64,000 nt of DNA from Thalassotalea fonticola (GCF_032911225.1 NZ_CP136600.1:1612001-1676000); one strand, 5' to 3'. Shown: positions 10,443-20,868, counted from the first letter of the stretch. Numbers and translations: made by a program. The notes: generated by a model not told the origin, from the letters alone.

Positions 10443-13214
10443 ATGAAAAGATTAGTAATTGTGTTTTACTGCTTAACACTTTTAATAGCTTGTGGCGGCG
10501 GTGGTGGTGGCGGTAGCGACACTGCTAAAAAAGATGACACGACACCACCTCCTCCTCCAGCAGAAAATTCTGCACCTTCTCTAACCGTGAGTTCACCAGC
10601 ATCGGTACAAGAACTATCGGTTGTTACCGTAAACGCAAATGCCAGCGACTCTGATGGTCAAATTAGTAGTATTGATTGGCAACAAACCGCAGGGCCTACA
10701 GTTGTATTAACCTTAGATGCAACGGCAAAAACAGCAAGCTTCACCGCTCCGCAGGTAAGCATGAGTGACGTGAAAAAGGTATTATCGTTTGACGTTACTG
10801 CCACCGACGACGATGGCGACTTTATTAAAAAATCGGTCTCGTTAACGGTAGAAGCGGTAAACGCAGCGCCATTTTTTAATATTACCCACGATCAAAGTAT
10901 TGGCGAAGGAAAACTTGTGGCATTAACCGCCAATGCGGATGATGCCGACGGCGAAATTATTAGTTATTTGTGGAGCACAGCCATAGAAAACAATATTAAT
11001 ATTGTAAACGGCAGTTCAAAAAATGCTTCTTTTCAAGCCCCTGTTGTCACGAAAACAACGGACTACACGTTTACCGTTGAAGCTACAGATAATGAAGGCA
11101 GTAAAGCCTTTCAAAATATCGTCGTTACGGTAAATCCGACAGTACAAGGCGAACTATTCTATCGACCACAGGCTGTCGAGGCAGCACAAGCCATTTTAGC
11201 CGCAAGTTTTTCTCACTCTAAAACTGCGATTGTAGTAGAAGATGATTTACTGCCTTACAGGGTTGAGGTATTTGATACCAATAACAGCAAGCTGGGTGAA
11301 GCAGTATCGCTAGATAGCGAAAACTTTAATGTTGAAGTAAATGGCAATCTTGCAGGCGGCTTTTATATTAAATCCAGTCATAGAAGTTATCGTCAAAAAC
11401 TTATCAAAGACGAAAATGGTGAAGTAGTTTATGACGAGTTTACCGAAGAAGCATTAAAAGCTTTCACTGAAGGCGGGGCTCCAATATTAGAAGCCTTCTA
11501 CGTGGCTGATATTGAAGCCATTTGTGATATTGAAAGTAAATACACATGTAATGCCACGCCGTTCACGACTGTAATTTCAAAGACCGGACGATTAACAGGT
11601 TCGATAAACGTTGTTGATGCCTTACCGATTGTCGAACAACATTTAAATTTTGAACTGACTTCAGATCCGTTTCTTGTCGAACAAATTCCAGCGGGCATTA
11701 ATTTTAGTGCGATAGAAACCGTCATCGATAACGGTAACGGTACTATTAGCTGGGTTGATGCTGTGATGGATTTCTTAAACGGCTCTAGAGCTGATATTAA
11801 TATGATCACCGAGCAGTTCATTATGAGTAATGAAACTCGCTTAGAATTAACCACTGAAGCTGGCGTACTGGTAAATTCATACGAAATTGTCGATATTGAA
11901 GCACAGGCAAGCTTTTTAGGAGATGATGCCGATCAGTTAATTATGAACGGCCTAAATTACTCATGGACAATAAATTATCCAAATGGAAGCATTGAACAAG
12001 GCTGTAACGGTTTAAATACAAATGCAATATCATTTAAAGCTCCTGCGGTTTTACAGAAAGACTTTATCTTTGTTTCAGTAACAGTAAACAGTGGCGATTT
12101 TTCAGAAACTAAATCAATAACAGTTGTTGTTGACCCAGCACCCGCCCCAGAAAACACCGCACCTGCTATTGAACAAATGCAAGATATGATCGTATCTTCT
12201 GGCGATACTGTCGATTTAGCAGCGGTTGTATCAGATGGTGAAGACTTTTCTTGTAATATTACTCATTCTTGGACACAGATATCAGGACCAACGGTTACCT
12301 TGTCAAACGAGAATGCCGCATCCCCTAGCTTTGTAGCACCAAATACAGCAGATGAGGTGATAGCATTAACATTTGAGCTAAGTGTTACTGACTCTGGTGA
12401 CCAAACTATCAGTACTCCTGTTGATATTTACGTGACTAAACAAGTGAATGTTGGAAACTTTGCATTAAATGATACTGGCGTAACCAAATGTGCAAACTAT
12501 GCATTTGGAAGTTTGAATACTGCCGGGCATGATAACCAAATTGACTGTGAAAATAATGACAACTTATTGCCCTTGCCGCAAATGCAAGACGCTATGGTTG
12601 GCCGCGATGCAAACCAAAACTCCAATGCAGATGGAAGCGCTGGCTTTAGTTTTACCAAGATAGCGGCCGATGGCAGTGAGCTTGATCATGACGCAAGTCA
12701 ATGGACATGTGTTGTTGATAATGTTACCGGCCTTATGTGGGAAAATAAAAGCACAGAAGAGTCATTACAAAACAAGAACATGGTTTTCACTCACTTTAAT
12801 TCAGATCAATCAACAAATGCCGGTATGCAAGGCATAGAGCAAAGCGAATATTGCCAAGAAGCAGAAACGTGCTTTAACAGTGAGTCGTTTGTAGAAGCGG
12901 TAAATAGCCAAGAGCAATCATTATGTGGTTATTCTGATTGGCGATTACCGACTCGAATGGAGCTGCACTCTTTAGTAGATTACTCTGGTGGTACGAGTAA
13001 AAACGGTAAGCCTAGAATTGTCGAACAGTTCTTTCCAAATACTGTTTTAGAGCACTATATGACCTCTTCACATGCTGGAGAAAAGCGAACCCCTGATCTA
13101 TACGAAAACCGCAAATTATGGGTTGTCAGCTTCATTGACGGTCAATTAGCACTGTGGAATACAACCTATAATGTAACAGACTCTCGTTTACCAATTAGAT
13201 TAGTTCGAAAATAA
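10443..13214 (+). CDS. Large lipoprotein with PKD/cadherin-like repeats and C-terminal Lcl (DUF1566) domain, 923 aa
   Basis: Probable surface or outer membrane lipoprotein. The signal peptide ends in lipobox LIAC with Cys17, followed by a poly-Gly and Pro-rich linker. Ig/PKD-like modules follow at about 40-140, 145-235, 490-570 and 575-660, each with an Asp-rich SDSDG or DDADG calcium-binding-like turn. The C-terminus (about 760-923) is an Lcl/DUF1566 domain, recognised by NVTGLMWENK and YSDWRLPTRMEL. This domain often sits at the C-terminus of surface proteins of marine bacteria; its function is poorly defined. The start has AGGAAG upstream. It is 27 bp ahead of a stand-alone DUF1566 gene, so the two form a likely operon ending at the terminator near 13817. 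It is divergent from the S8 protease. Confidence 0.88.
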   Translation: MKRLVIVFYCLTLLIACGGGGGGGSDTAKKDDTTPPPPPAENSAPSLTVSSPASVQELSVVTVNANASDSDGQISSIDWQQTAGPTVVLTLDATAKTASFTAPQVSMSDVKKVLSFDVTATDDDGDFIKKSVSLTVEAVNAAPFFNITHDQSIGEGKLVALTANADDADGEIISYLWSTAIENNINIVNGSSKNASFQAPVVTKTTDYTFTVEATDNEGSKAFQNIVVTVNPTVQGELFYRPQAVEAAQAILAASFSHSKTAIVVEDDLLPYRVEVFDTNNSKLGEAVSLDSENFNVEVNGNLAGGFYIKSSHRSYRQKLIKDENGEVVYDEFTEEALKAFTEGGAPILEAFYVADIEAICDIESKYTCNATPFTTVISKTGRLTGSINVVDALPIVEQHLNFELTSDPFLVEQIPAGINFSAIETVIDNGNGTISWVDAVMDFLNGSRADINMITEQFIMSNETRLELTTEAGVLVNSYEIVDIEAQASFLGDDADQLIMNGLNYSWTINYPNGSIEQGCNGLNTNAISFKAPAVLQKDFIFVSVTVNSGDFSETKSITVVVDPAPAPENTAPAIEQMQDMIVSSGDTVDLAAVVSDGEDFSCNITHSWTQISGPTVTLSNENAASPSFVAPNTADEVIALTFELSVTDSGDQTISTPVDIYVTKQVNVGNFALNDTGVTKCANYAFGSLNTAGHDNQIDCENNDNLLPLPQMQDAMVGRDANQNSNADGSAGFSFTKIAADGSELDHDASQWTCVVDNVTGLMWENKSTEESLQNKNMVFTHFNSDQSTNAGMQGIEQSEYCQEAETCFNSESFVEAVNSQEQSLCGYSDWRLPTRMELHSLVDYSGGTSKNGKPRIVEQFFPNTVLEHYMTSSHAGEKRTPDLYENRKLWVVSFIDGQLALWNTTYNVTDSRLPIRLVRK

Positions 13215-13241
13215 TAAGCACGGAATTTAAAGGAAAATTCA

Positions 13242-13790
13242 ATGAAATTTAAAAACATAATTGCCTTAGCTATCCCTGCATTTGTTAGCTCAACGGCATT
13301 CGCACAGCGTGGTGAAGTTGATACATCGTATAGCTGCATGTATAACGTACCTCAAACAGCCCCTAATAGTCGCTTTGATATCAGCGAAGATGGCGCTAGC
13401 GTATTAGATCTTAAAACAAACTTAACATGGTCACGGTGCGACCTTGGCCAAGTTTGGGACAATGAGATTCAACAATGCCAAGGCTCTGCATTACTTGTGG
13501 ATTGGCAAGTTGCCCATGAGAAAGCGTTAATATACTCAGCCAGCAATAAAAATGAATGGCGCGTACCTAATATTAAAGAGTTAAGTAGTATAATTGAAGA
13601 GCGTTGTACACGACCTGCAGCTAATATAGCCGTATTTCCCTCTATCATATTAGGAAAAACCTATATTAGCTCTACACCTTATAATTTTGACTCTACTGGC
13701 GAGTCAATATTTGGTATGACTACCGATTTAGGTTATATCTCACACGGTTCTAAATCGGGTGCATTCTCGGTTAAGTTCGTTCATAACTAA
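13242..13790 (+). CDS. Secreted single-domain Lcl/DUF1566 protein, 182 aa
   Basis: Small exported protein: signal peptide with a probable AFA-Q cleavage near residue 21, then essentially one DUF1566/Lcl domain. The motifs DLKTNLTWSRC (about 56-66) and NEWRVPNIKEL mirror those of the C-terminal domain of the preceding lipoprotein (VTGLMW and DWRLPTRMEL). Cysteines at the WSRC and ERC positions could form a disulfide. AAAGGA precedes the ATG. Spacing of 27 bp and a strong terminator directly after the gene indicate a two-gene operon. The function is unknown; pairing of a long anchored and a short soluble version of the same domain is the notable point. Confidence 0.85.
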   Translation: MKFKNIIALAIPAFVSSTAFAQRGEVDTSYSCMYNVPQTAPNSRFDISEDGASVLDLKTNLTWSRCDLGQVWDNEIQQCQGSALLVDWQVAHEKALIYSASNKNEWRVPNIKELSSIIEERCTRPAANIAVFPSIILGKTYISSTPYNFDSTGESIFGMTTDLGYISHGSKSGAFSVKFVHN

Positions 13791-13816
13791 ATTAATACCT
13801 TAAGGTGTGCTTTATA

Positions 13817-13843
13817 AACCAGGCTATACGCCTGGTTTTTTTA
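13817..13843 (+). terminator. Intrinsic terminator of the DUF1566 operon
   Basis: AACCAGGC, loop TATAC, GCCTGGTT, followed by a run of T. It lies 26 bp after the stop codon of the 182-aa gene. Confidence 0.9.
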
Positions 13844-14529
13844 TATACCTGAATTACGTTGTAACGTCCTAACCTAAAGCCTTTTGTGTGCGCTTAAAAG
13901 ACTCGACTCGTAACATTTAAATAAATGTATTAAATGCAATTTTGGATACATCAATCGTTTAGTTAATAATTTAAAACGACAATTATCAGCATAGAGTTTA
14001 AAACACCTAGTCCGATACACCTATCTATAAAAATATGAGACCTTGGACGATAATGTAAAGAATTTGGCAATGTACTTATTTTGTATTGTGCATTTCTAGG
14101 TAAAATTAATATCGCCACATCATCTTGATATAAACGTTACCATCCCTGTCCCTAAAAACCATGTCAACGACAGTAAATTCAAGTAATATCTAATTTAAAA
14201 TTCATTTGACTTCGTTCATACTAGCGTCGATTTCAAGTGTTGATATACAGCATAAGTAGATGGTTAATTTAACAATGTAAATCAAACAACATCCATGCTA
14301 ACCAGCGGGGTATTGTTATCGATTGCAAAGGGCTAGATGGATAAAGGTAGCGTTACTATATTGTGAGAAAAATTGATTTAAAATAATAATTATCTCAATA
14401 AAACAGGTGAACAACACACAACAAAAATAAAAGAAAGTAACACTGTTTGTCGTTGCCAAAATCGTATTTGGTTAATTGCTACAATTTTTCGAGACATTTG
14501 GGGTGAAAATAAACCGAAAAAAATAGACA
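13844..14529. other. Long intergenic stretch without a recognisable gene
   Basis: Nearly 700 bp of AT-rich sequence between two convergent units. No convincing reading frame, tRNA or repeat was found on either strand. It could hold an unrecognised small RNA or be a decayed gene; nothing in the sequence decides this. Confidence 0.5.
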
Positions 14530-14561
14530 AAAAAAAGCCAGTGAGAATATCACTGGCTTTA
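14530..14561 (-). terminator. Intrinsic terminator of the 893-aa lipoprotein gene
   Basis: Stem AAAGCCAGTGA / TCACTGGCTTT with loop GAATA. On the minus strand it is followed by a long T-run. It lies about 30 bp beyond the stop codon. Confidence 0.9.
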
Positions 14562-14592
14562 TTAACTTAGCTTATAAAGCTATTTATATTAA

Positions 14593-17274
14593 TTACTGTA
14601 CAGACATAACTTTATTTTGAACTGAAATAACTTCACCAGACTCTGTGGTTAAATTTAAGTTCAATGTCATCTCTTTAATCATACCTTTAGCATTACCTAA
14701 ACGATTAGCATTCATTGTAATTGGATAAACGTAATGCATACCTTCAACAGATGCTGGGAAGCCAGTTACGATTGGCGCACCAAACGTAGTACCTTCAGCA
14801 TTTGTTTCGTATTTCTTTTTAAAGTAAGCATTTTCCCAAGTATTAGCTATGTAGTATTGTGTACCAGAATACGTATTGTAAGACTGTTCACCATCTAAAG
14901 ATAAACCAACTATCTCGTTCACTTCTACTGACTCAGTTATAGCTCCCGGTAAACCATCTTCATCGGTCCCCATGAAGTTATCCATTGCCGATACAATTTC
15001 AACGTTGCCGTGTAATTGCTCTTTAGAAACTAAGTAAACTGTCGCAATTTTACCATCAGTATTCTCATGAAGTTTTGATACAACATCTGCGTTAGATGAT
15101 GGAACACTAGCTAATTTAACATATGGGAAGTATAACGCTTCTGGCGAACCAACAGTACAAGAGTTATCATCCCATGAAAATGTTATATCTCTATCAGGGA
15201 AAGTATATTCCACATCTGCATTACACCATTGATTTTGCATTTCAGGGTAAATATAGTCTACAGGGAATTTATCACCCCAGAAAATACGGATGTAATCAGG
15301 TGTAGCCGGCGCAAACGAAGAAGCACCTTCCATATCAATGTTATTGAACTCTTCAGTTTCCCAGTTCGCTTGACCTTCATAGCTAGACCAAGTTACGTTA
15401 AAGCCACCAAGACCATTGTAGCCAGTTACTTCTGAATCGGCTACCGATGCGCCAATTGCAGCTGAAAGAACTAAATTATCTGCAGTTGTTTTTTCCATTG
15501 CCATAGCTGGTACATCGATAGATAACTCTAAGTCAGATGCAACGGCTTGACCACTTACAGGCTTAACTAACAGCGCAAGGTCAATGCTCTTACCAGCTTG
15601 AATATCCGTAGCGTTGAAATAGGCGTTACCTAGTTCAGATACTTCAGTAAAACCAGTAGGTAAAACAGGAACTTCGGCATCTACATCGTAAACATCAGCA
15701 TTTAACGATATTGTTAAAACAGTTTTTGCTTCATTCCAGCTAAACTCTGCGCCAGCGCCGTCAGCCATTAATGACTTAATTTTGCCTTTAGTAGAAAGTT
15801 CTGTTGAAATACCAAATGCTCCAACAAACGCCTTTTTACTGTAACCGAAGTAACCAAAAAAGCTATCTGGCTCTGCAAGTACGTATGAGTAATCTGACGA
15901 GTCAACTGCTGTATCTTTTAAGTAACGTAAGTACGCTTGTCTAAATGGCGTTTCATCTTCTAAAACAATGTCATTAAAACGCATGTAAGCGTAATTTTGG
16001 TTTTGAAGGGTTTTAATGCTTGAACACGTCGTACATTCTACGCCATCTGCATCTTTCCACTTAAAGTAATTATAAGTACTTAAGCCAGCATCCCAGTGAT
16101 TCTCAACACTAAGATCAGTTTCGGCTTCGATATCGCCAACTAATTCAACCGGTTGGTTAAATACTACAGTCATAGTAGCAGAAGTCGCCGATGTTGCTGC
16201 TGAATGAGCAACAACGTATTCAATTGGAAGAACTTCGCCATTATCAGATTCAGTATTCATTGCCAGAGCGATAGAAGAAGAAGCTGCTGCATCTGAGAAA
16301 GAATCTAGACCAGCTGCTGCTACATCTGTAGCGGCAAACATAACACCATCAATTTCAACCATATCTAATGCTAATGGCGACATGATGTCATCAAATGATA
16401 AGCCTTCAATAACGTATTCAGCTGAATCTGCATCCCAAGAAGCCGTAACATCACCATCATTCAACGATAATGTTTCAGGGCCAGATGTAACAGCAGAGCC
16501 GTCAGCGAAAGTTAAGCCGAAGCTTACGGAAAACGTAGTTGCTTCATCAGCATCGTCAACATAAACCGTTGGGTTTTGGCCAGAAGTTACCGCTAAGCTA
16601 CCACCAACAACAGCTAAACCAGAAAAATCACCGGCGACTTCAACATCGTAAGACATACCGTTTGCAGGTAATGTAAACGTGTATACACCATCAGTTTCAG
16701 TAGCGAAATTATTTGGAATACTTGATAGGTATTCTGCAGCGTCATCTGCTTGACCTGAAGAGTTAGAACCTGTGTCACCGACTGAAGCAATATACAATGA
16801 TAAACCAGATACGTTATCACCCATCATGTCAGTAACAGTTACTGATGAAGTAATCGTGTTAAATAATTCTACTGTGTCAACATTAATTGCACCGTCAGAA
16901 GTAGTGCCTGTTGCGTAAGCTGTTGCTTTACCCGCAGCAGAAACTACAGCAATAAAATCAGAGTTTGTAGGTAAACCTTCAACAGTAAAGCGACTACCTG
17001 TAACTGTAGCAGAAAAAACTTCACCTGCACTGTGAATTTCTACCGTTGCACCAACTAATGGAGCCATTGATGAACCATCGATAATAGAACCATGTGCTGA
17101 AGCAGTTACTTCAACAGGATCTGCAGGTGTAGCTACAGGAACATTTACTGGCACTTCAACAACTTCAGTTACAGTATCTTGAACTTTTACATCGTCACCG
17201 CCACAGGCAGTTAACATACTAGTTGCTACCATAGTAGCAATTAGTGACTTATTAAATTTAATAGTATTTGACAT
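14593..17274 (-). CDS. Large lipoprotein with carboxypeptidase-regulatory-like N-terminal domain, 893 aa
   Basis: Lipobox MLTAC with Cys24 after a short signal peptide, then an Asp/Thr-rich linker and a carboxypeptidase-regulatory-like beta-sandwich (about 58-140: SAHGSIIDG, VGATVEI, FTVEGLP). The rest is acidic, beta-rich and of no family I recognise; a Cys pair (ECTTCS) lies near residue 420. I place the start at 17274 (MSNTIKF), not at the ATG 12 bases upstream, because the GGAAGA between the two ATGs is the ribosome binding site of the second. It has its own terminator and an exact GTTAAAAAATGTTAA box 136 bp upstream. Likely a cell-surface protein; the function is unknown. Confidence 0.85.
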   Translation of the reverse strand: MSNTIKFNKSLIATMVATSMLTACGGDDVKVQDTVTEVVEVPVNVPVATPADPVEVTASAHGSIIDGSSMAPLVGATVEIHSAGEVFSATVTGSRFTVEGLPTNSDFIAVVSAAGKATAYATGTTSDGAINVDTVELFNTITSSVTVTDMMGDNVSGLSLYIASVGDTGSNSSGQADDAAEYLSSIPNNFATETDGVYTFTLPANGMSYDVEVAGDFSGLAVVGGSLAVTSGQNPTVYVDDADEATTFSVSFGLTFADGSAVTSGPETLSLNDGDVTASWDADSAEYVIEGLSFDDIMSPLALDMVEIDGVMFAATDVAAAGLDSFSDAAASSSIALAMNTESDNGEVLPIEYVVAHSAATSATSATMTVVFNQPVELVGDIEAETDLSVENHWDAGLSTYNYFKWKDADGVECTTCSSIKTLQNQNYAYMRFNDIVLEDETPFRQAYLRYLKDTAVDSSDYSYVLAEPDSFFGYFGYSKKAFVGAFGISTELSTKGKIKSLMADGAGAEFSWNEAKTVLTISLNADVYDVDAEVPVLPTGFTEVSELGNAYFNATDIQAGKSIDLALLVKPVSGQAVASDLELSIDVPAMAMEKTTADNLVLSAAIGASVADSEVTGYNGLGGFNVTWSSYEGQANWETEEFNNIDMEGASSFAPATPDYIRIFWGDKFPVDYIYPEMQNQWCNADVEYTFPDRDITFSWDDNSCTVGSPEALYFPYVKLASVPSSNADVVSKLHENTDGKIATVYLVSKEQLHGNVEIVSAMDNFMGTDEDGLPGAITESVEVNEIVGLSLDGEQSYNTYSGTQYYIANTWENAYFKKKYETNAEGTTFGAPIVTGFPASVEGMHYVYPITMNANRLGNAKGMIKEMTLNLNLTTESGEVISVQNKVMSVQ

Positions 17275-17410
17275 ATTTCTTCCCATATGACTTTGTTAAT
17301 AAAAGTGCCTTAAAGTTTTGTTATCGTTTAATCAACATAGCGTTAACAAACATTTTTATTCTTAAAGCACTTGCGCACAATCAATGTAATCTACGCTCAA
17401 GCTGATGTTT

Positions 17411-17425
17411 GTTAAAAAATGTTAA
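17411..17425 (-). promoter_or_regulatory. GTTAA direct-repeat box, copy c (upstream of 893-aa lipoprotein)
   Basis: GTTAAAAAATGTTAA, identical to copy a, 136 bp upstream of the start codon. The rest of this 333-bp gap holds only AT-rich DNA and the terminator of the next gene. Confidence 0.5.
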
Positions 17426-17553
17426 ATGAATTAACAATCATTAACCTCTCGCTAACAGGAAGGAACAAAAACCTTAATTAACATACACCTAACAAACTCA
17501 ATGAAAATTTATTATTTTAATTAGCTGGCTAATAAGCTAAGTTTTTAGGAAAA

Positions 17554-17583
17554 AAAACCAGCTAATTTATAGCTGGTTTTATT
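17554..17583 (-). terminator. Intrinsic terminator of the 1058-aa lipoprotein gene
   Basis: AAAACCAGCTA, loop ATTTA, TAGCTGGTTTT. On the minus strand it is followed by a T-run. It lies about 25 bp after the stop codon. Confidence 0.9.
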
Positions 17584-17607
17584 TGTTTAGCTTAGTAAGG
17601 GTTTATA

Positions 17608-20600
17608 TTAATTAAATGTAATAGGTTTATAGACATAAACGCCACCTTGATAGTCGTCAGCCCCACCTAAAGAGCGAATTTTACATTCAACGTTCGTTGC
17701 ATTTCCAGCGCAAATAGCACCACTTCCTGGTTGTATCCAAGAGATGCTTTCTATTGTAAATTGTGAAGGTTGATACGAAAGATCTGTACTTTTACCAAAA
17801 CAAGTAGTCTTATTGTCAGCTTGCAATGCACAGTGCTCGCGCCCCATGCCTAAAGACAAAGATTGCGGCAAGCTGGAAAAACTCGGTACTACGGCATTTT
17901 CCTGCCAATCAACAATGATAACCTCCTGGAGAACTTCATCGTATTCTTCAACTTTAGTTTGTCCCCAACAAGTTATTGATTGATTTGCATAGGAACATAC
18001 TGAGCCCGGTAACATAGTTAGATATTCACTGGCATTGGTTAGCTCTGGTACATCATTGACCTTTTTCTCATTATCTCCCCAACACGTTGTACCGGCGGTA
18101 TGAATGGCACAAACATTGGTATTGGTTGCGTAGAGTGACTGTGCAGAAGCAATCGCTTCAGGTATATCTAATATACCTAGTGAGTTACTCCCCCAACACT
18201 TAACAACAGAATCATCAATGGCACAGCTAAACCCTGAGCCGGACACTAATGCAGTTACATTAGTCATAACCGGTGCTGCGCTTGCCAATGCATCGCCAAA
18301 ACAGTGAACCTCACTGTCAACTTCAGCGACACAAAAATGTGAATTGCCAACCGCTAGAAGGGTTGGGGCTGTAACACTTGGGTTTTCCGGGAACTCGCCA
18401 CCAAAACAGCGCACATCGTTATCAAATAAAGCACAACTTCCATATGTTACCATGCCTATGGCTCCGCCCCCTTGCACGATAGCATTTTTAGGTAACTCAA
18501 CATCTTGACCATCAACATTTACGGTAAGTATTTCGAGTTGTCCGGCAATCGCATAGTTTGAACAACCTATTTGGTTGGTTTCATTAATTCCGACGCACAC
18601 AGAGTAGGAGCTGGGGTTTACATTTGGAACTGGTGAAAATGTATAATCTTCAGTTGGGCGCTCCACCGCTACAAAATCAAAGGTATCTAAGGCAACCGAA
18701 TTATTTTCAATTGAATACCATATCGCTTTACCGCTGTCGAAAGTGCCATCAACGACAACAAAATAACTAGTAATGTCTTGCTTTATTTCAACTTTACCTG
18801 CGCCTTTGCCTGTCCAGGTGAAGTGGTCAGTGGCGTCAATGGTATAATGATCACCGCTGTTATTTGACAAAAACTCTAGATACTCATCATTAAATGAATA
18901 AAAACCGGCAACATCTGCTTGTGAAAAACCTGAGCCTTGTATTCCCTTGCTATTTTCTAGAAGAGATACATATTGTGAATCAGCAAGGGTTAACGCATAT
19001 AAGTTTATAGATAAAAGACTATTGATATTGCCTAATGCGATAACATCTGTAACATTGGTTTGCGCTAAACCAGCATATTCAAGAGCAGTAAAATTAGCAA
19101 ACAAGCTCACATCGGCAAAGTTTGAACCTTCTACTTCAACACGTTTTAATTGGGTTAATGTCGACATTCCCTGCCAGTTATTTACCGTAGCGCCAGGCAA
19201 ATTCAAATATTGTAAGTTTGCAAAAAAGGCCAAGTCGCTTAGATTGTCAACAACAACGTCAATACAAGTAATTGAGCTTATCGCTGATGCATAATCGTTT
19301 GCATACGGCTGTACACAACTCTGCATTACAGGATCAGAAAATGTAAGCTCTGACACTTTATAGTCATAAGCATTAGGTGTGTCATCTTCTGCATTTAAAA
19401 TGCCATCTCCATCAATATCTGGATCAGAATTATCGCCGATTAAATCACCGTCGGTATCTAGCCATTCTGTGCTGTCATTAGGAAATTTATCAGCGTTATC
19501 ACCAACCAAGTCTTCGTCGGTATCTAACCACTCACTACTATCGTTAGGAAACGCATCTGAGTTATCTCCAAAACCGTCACTGTCATTATCAGACCATTCA
19601 AATGGATCTTCAGGAAAAGCATCTACACCATTGGCTACATTATCACCATCAACATCAGGATCCGAGTTATCGCCTATAAAGTCACCGTCTATATCGGACC
19701 ATTCATTTATATCAGTAGGAAATGGGTCAAGTTCATTAGCAATTCCGTCACCATCAATATCAGCATCTTCAGCATTAACAATACCATCATTATCTAAATC
19801 GTTCGTATTACTTTGGATGTATTGTTGCTCAGTAAGTATTGATTCAGCTCGTTCTACAAGACGGCTTTTCATTTCAGCTGTTAATGGTGCATTATCAGCT
19901 AGGAAATCGCCAAACAATCCATTTGAGCTAACCTGATAAGATTCGGCTTGAGTTGTTTTTAAAAAGTTAATTTCACCTGCTAAATCATCATAAGTTACTT
20001 CACTGTTAGCAAGTTGCTGTAACATCCCTTCTATTTCGATTGCAACAAGGTTGGTAAAAGGAGAAATAACCTGAGTAATTTCTTTATCTGTATTTAGCGA
20101 TTTAAATGGCCAAGCAGAAATAGTAACCGGCATATCAGCAAAGTTATCTGTGGTACGGCTGATATCATCGGCTCCCGCTCCTAAATAAGCACGGATAGGA
20201 GATTTGGATATTTCAGATTTTTCACTACCGGTAAGCAATAATTGGTATTTACCTGTTGCATCGGAAGTACTTGAAGGCTCACTGGTATCGTGCTTGCCAT
20301 TTAAGTTGGTGTCTAAAAAAACATGTGCTCCGGCAATATAGCCGTCAACAACCACGCCAGTAATCAAATAGGTGTCTTCTACGGTTAAACTAAAAGCAGC
20401 AAGGTTAGTCGTTTCAGTACCGTCTGAAACGGTAATGATAATATTGTCATATGCTCCAGAGTTAACTAAAGTAGGTGTACCCGATAGCTCACCTGTTGAT
20501 GAATTTATTGTTAACCAACTTGGTAAATTACTAGCACTAAAGGTAAGTGTATCGCCATCTTTATCAACAGCAACTGGAGTAAATGAATATTCTTCTAATT

Positions 20601-20784
20601 CATGGGTAACCAATGCTGGGCTACCTGTGATTGTAGGTGCTACATTTGCTGCAGGAGGAGGTGTTACCACTTTTGTATCCCCGCCGCCGCCACCGCCGCC
20701 GCCACCGCTGCCGCCACAGGCAGACAAGGTAAATGATGCCGCTACTAACATAGAAATTTTGCTTATTTTCAATGAACTTTTCAT
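17608..20784 (-). CDS. Mosaic surface lipoprotein: Ig-like, thrombospondin type 3, LRR-like and RCC1-like modules, 1058 aa
   Basis: Lipobox LSAC (Cys23) followed by a Gly9 run and a Pro/Ala linker. A putative-Ig/cadherin-like module (about 50-135; WLTINSSTGELSGTP) is followed by a carboxypeptidase-regulatory-like piece. At about 330-480 there are thrombospondin type 3-like calcium-binding repeats with DxDGDG loops, including four near-identical ones ending in FPxDxxEW. Then comes a short leucine-rich-repeat-like stretch (about 500-620) and RCC1/beta-propeller-like repeats (about 750-1050) with recurring CWG or CFG motifs. A start at 20784 fits GAGAGCG upstream. A GTTAA box lies 84 bp upstream. 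This architecture suggests an adhesive or ligand-binding surface protein; the binding partner is unknown. Confidence 0.87.
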   Translation of the reverse strand: MKSSLKISKISMLVAASFTLSACGGSGGGGGGGGGDTKVVTPPPAANVAPTITGSPALVTHELEEYSFTPVAVDKDGDTLTFSASNLPSWLTINSSTGELSGTPTLVNSGAYDNIIITVSDGTETTNLAAFSLTVEDTYLITGVVVDGYIAGAHVFLDTNLNGKHDTSEPSSTSDATGKYQLLLTGSEKSEISKSPIRAYLGAGADDISRTTDNFADMPVTISAWPFKSLNTDKEITQVISPFTNLVAIEIEGMLQQLANSEVTYDDLAGEINFLKTTQAESYQVSSNGLFGDFLADNAPLTAEMKSRLVERAESILTEQQYIQSNTNDLDNDGIVNAEDADIDGDGIANELDPFPTDINEWSDIDGDFIGDNSDPDVDGDNVANGVDAFPEDPFEWSDNDSDGFGDNSDAFPNDSSEWLDTDEDLVGDNADKFPNDSTEWLDTDGDLIGDNSDPDIDGDGILNAEDDTPNAYDYKVSELTFSDPVMQSCVQPYANDYASAISSITCIDVVVDNLSDLAFFANLQYLNLPGATVNNWQGMSTLTQLKRVEVEGSNFADVSLFANFTALEYAGLAQTNVTDVIALGNINSLLSINLYALTLADSQYVSLLENSKGIQGSGFSQADVAGFYSFNDEYLEFLSNNSGDHYTIDATDHFTWTGKGAGKVEIKQDITSYFVVVDGTFDSGKAIWYSIENNSVALDTFDFVAVERPTEDYTFSPVPNVNPSSYSVCVGINETNQIGCSNYAIAGQLEILTVNVDGQDVELPKNAIVQGGGAIGMVTYGSCALFDNDVRCFGGEFPENPSVTAPTLLAVGNSHFCVAEVDSEVHCFGDALASAAPVMTNVTALVSGSGFSCAIDDSVVKCWGSNSLGILDIPEAIASAQSLYATNTNVCAIHTAGTTCWGDNEKKVNDVPELTNASEYLTMLPGSVCSYANQSITCWGQTKVEEYDEVLQEVIIVDWQENAVVPSFSSLPQSLSLGMGREHCALQADNKTTCFGKSTDLSYQPSQFTIESISWIQPGSGAICAGNATNVECKIRSLGGADDYQGGVYVYKPITFN

Positions 20785-20868
20785 AGTTCGCTCTCTTTTG
20801 TAATTTAGCTAAGTTATTGTTTAAATTTTTATTAACTAGCAAATTACTTTATCTGTTAAAACAATTTC

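Noticed and set aside
18947-20803. Long plus-strand reading frames opposite the 1058-aa lipoprotein
   Set aside because: They are low-complexity mirrors of the Asp/Gly repeats, with no start signals or recognisable domains.
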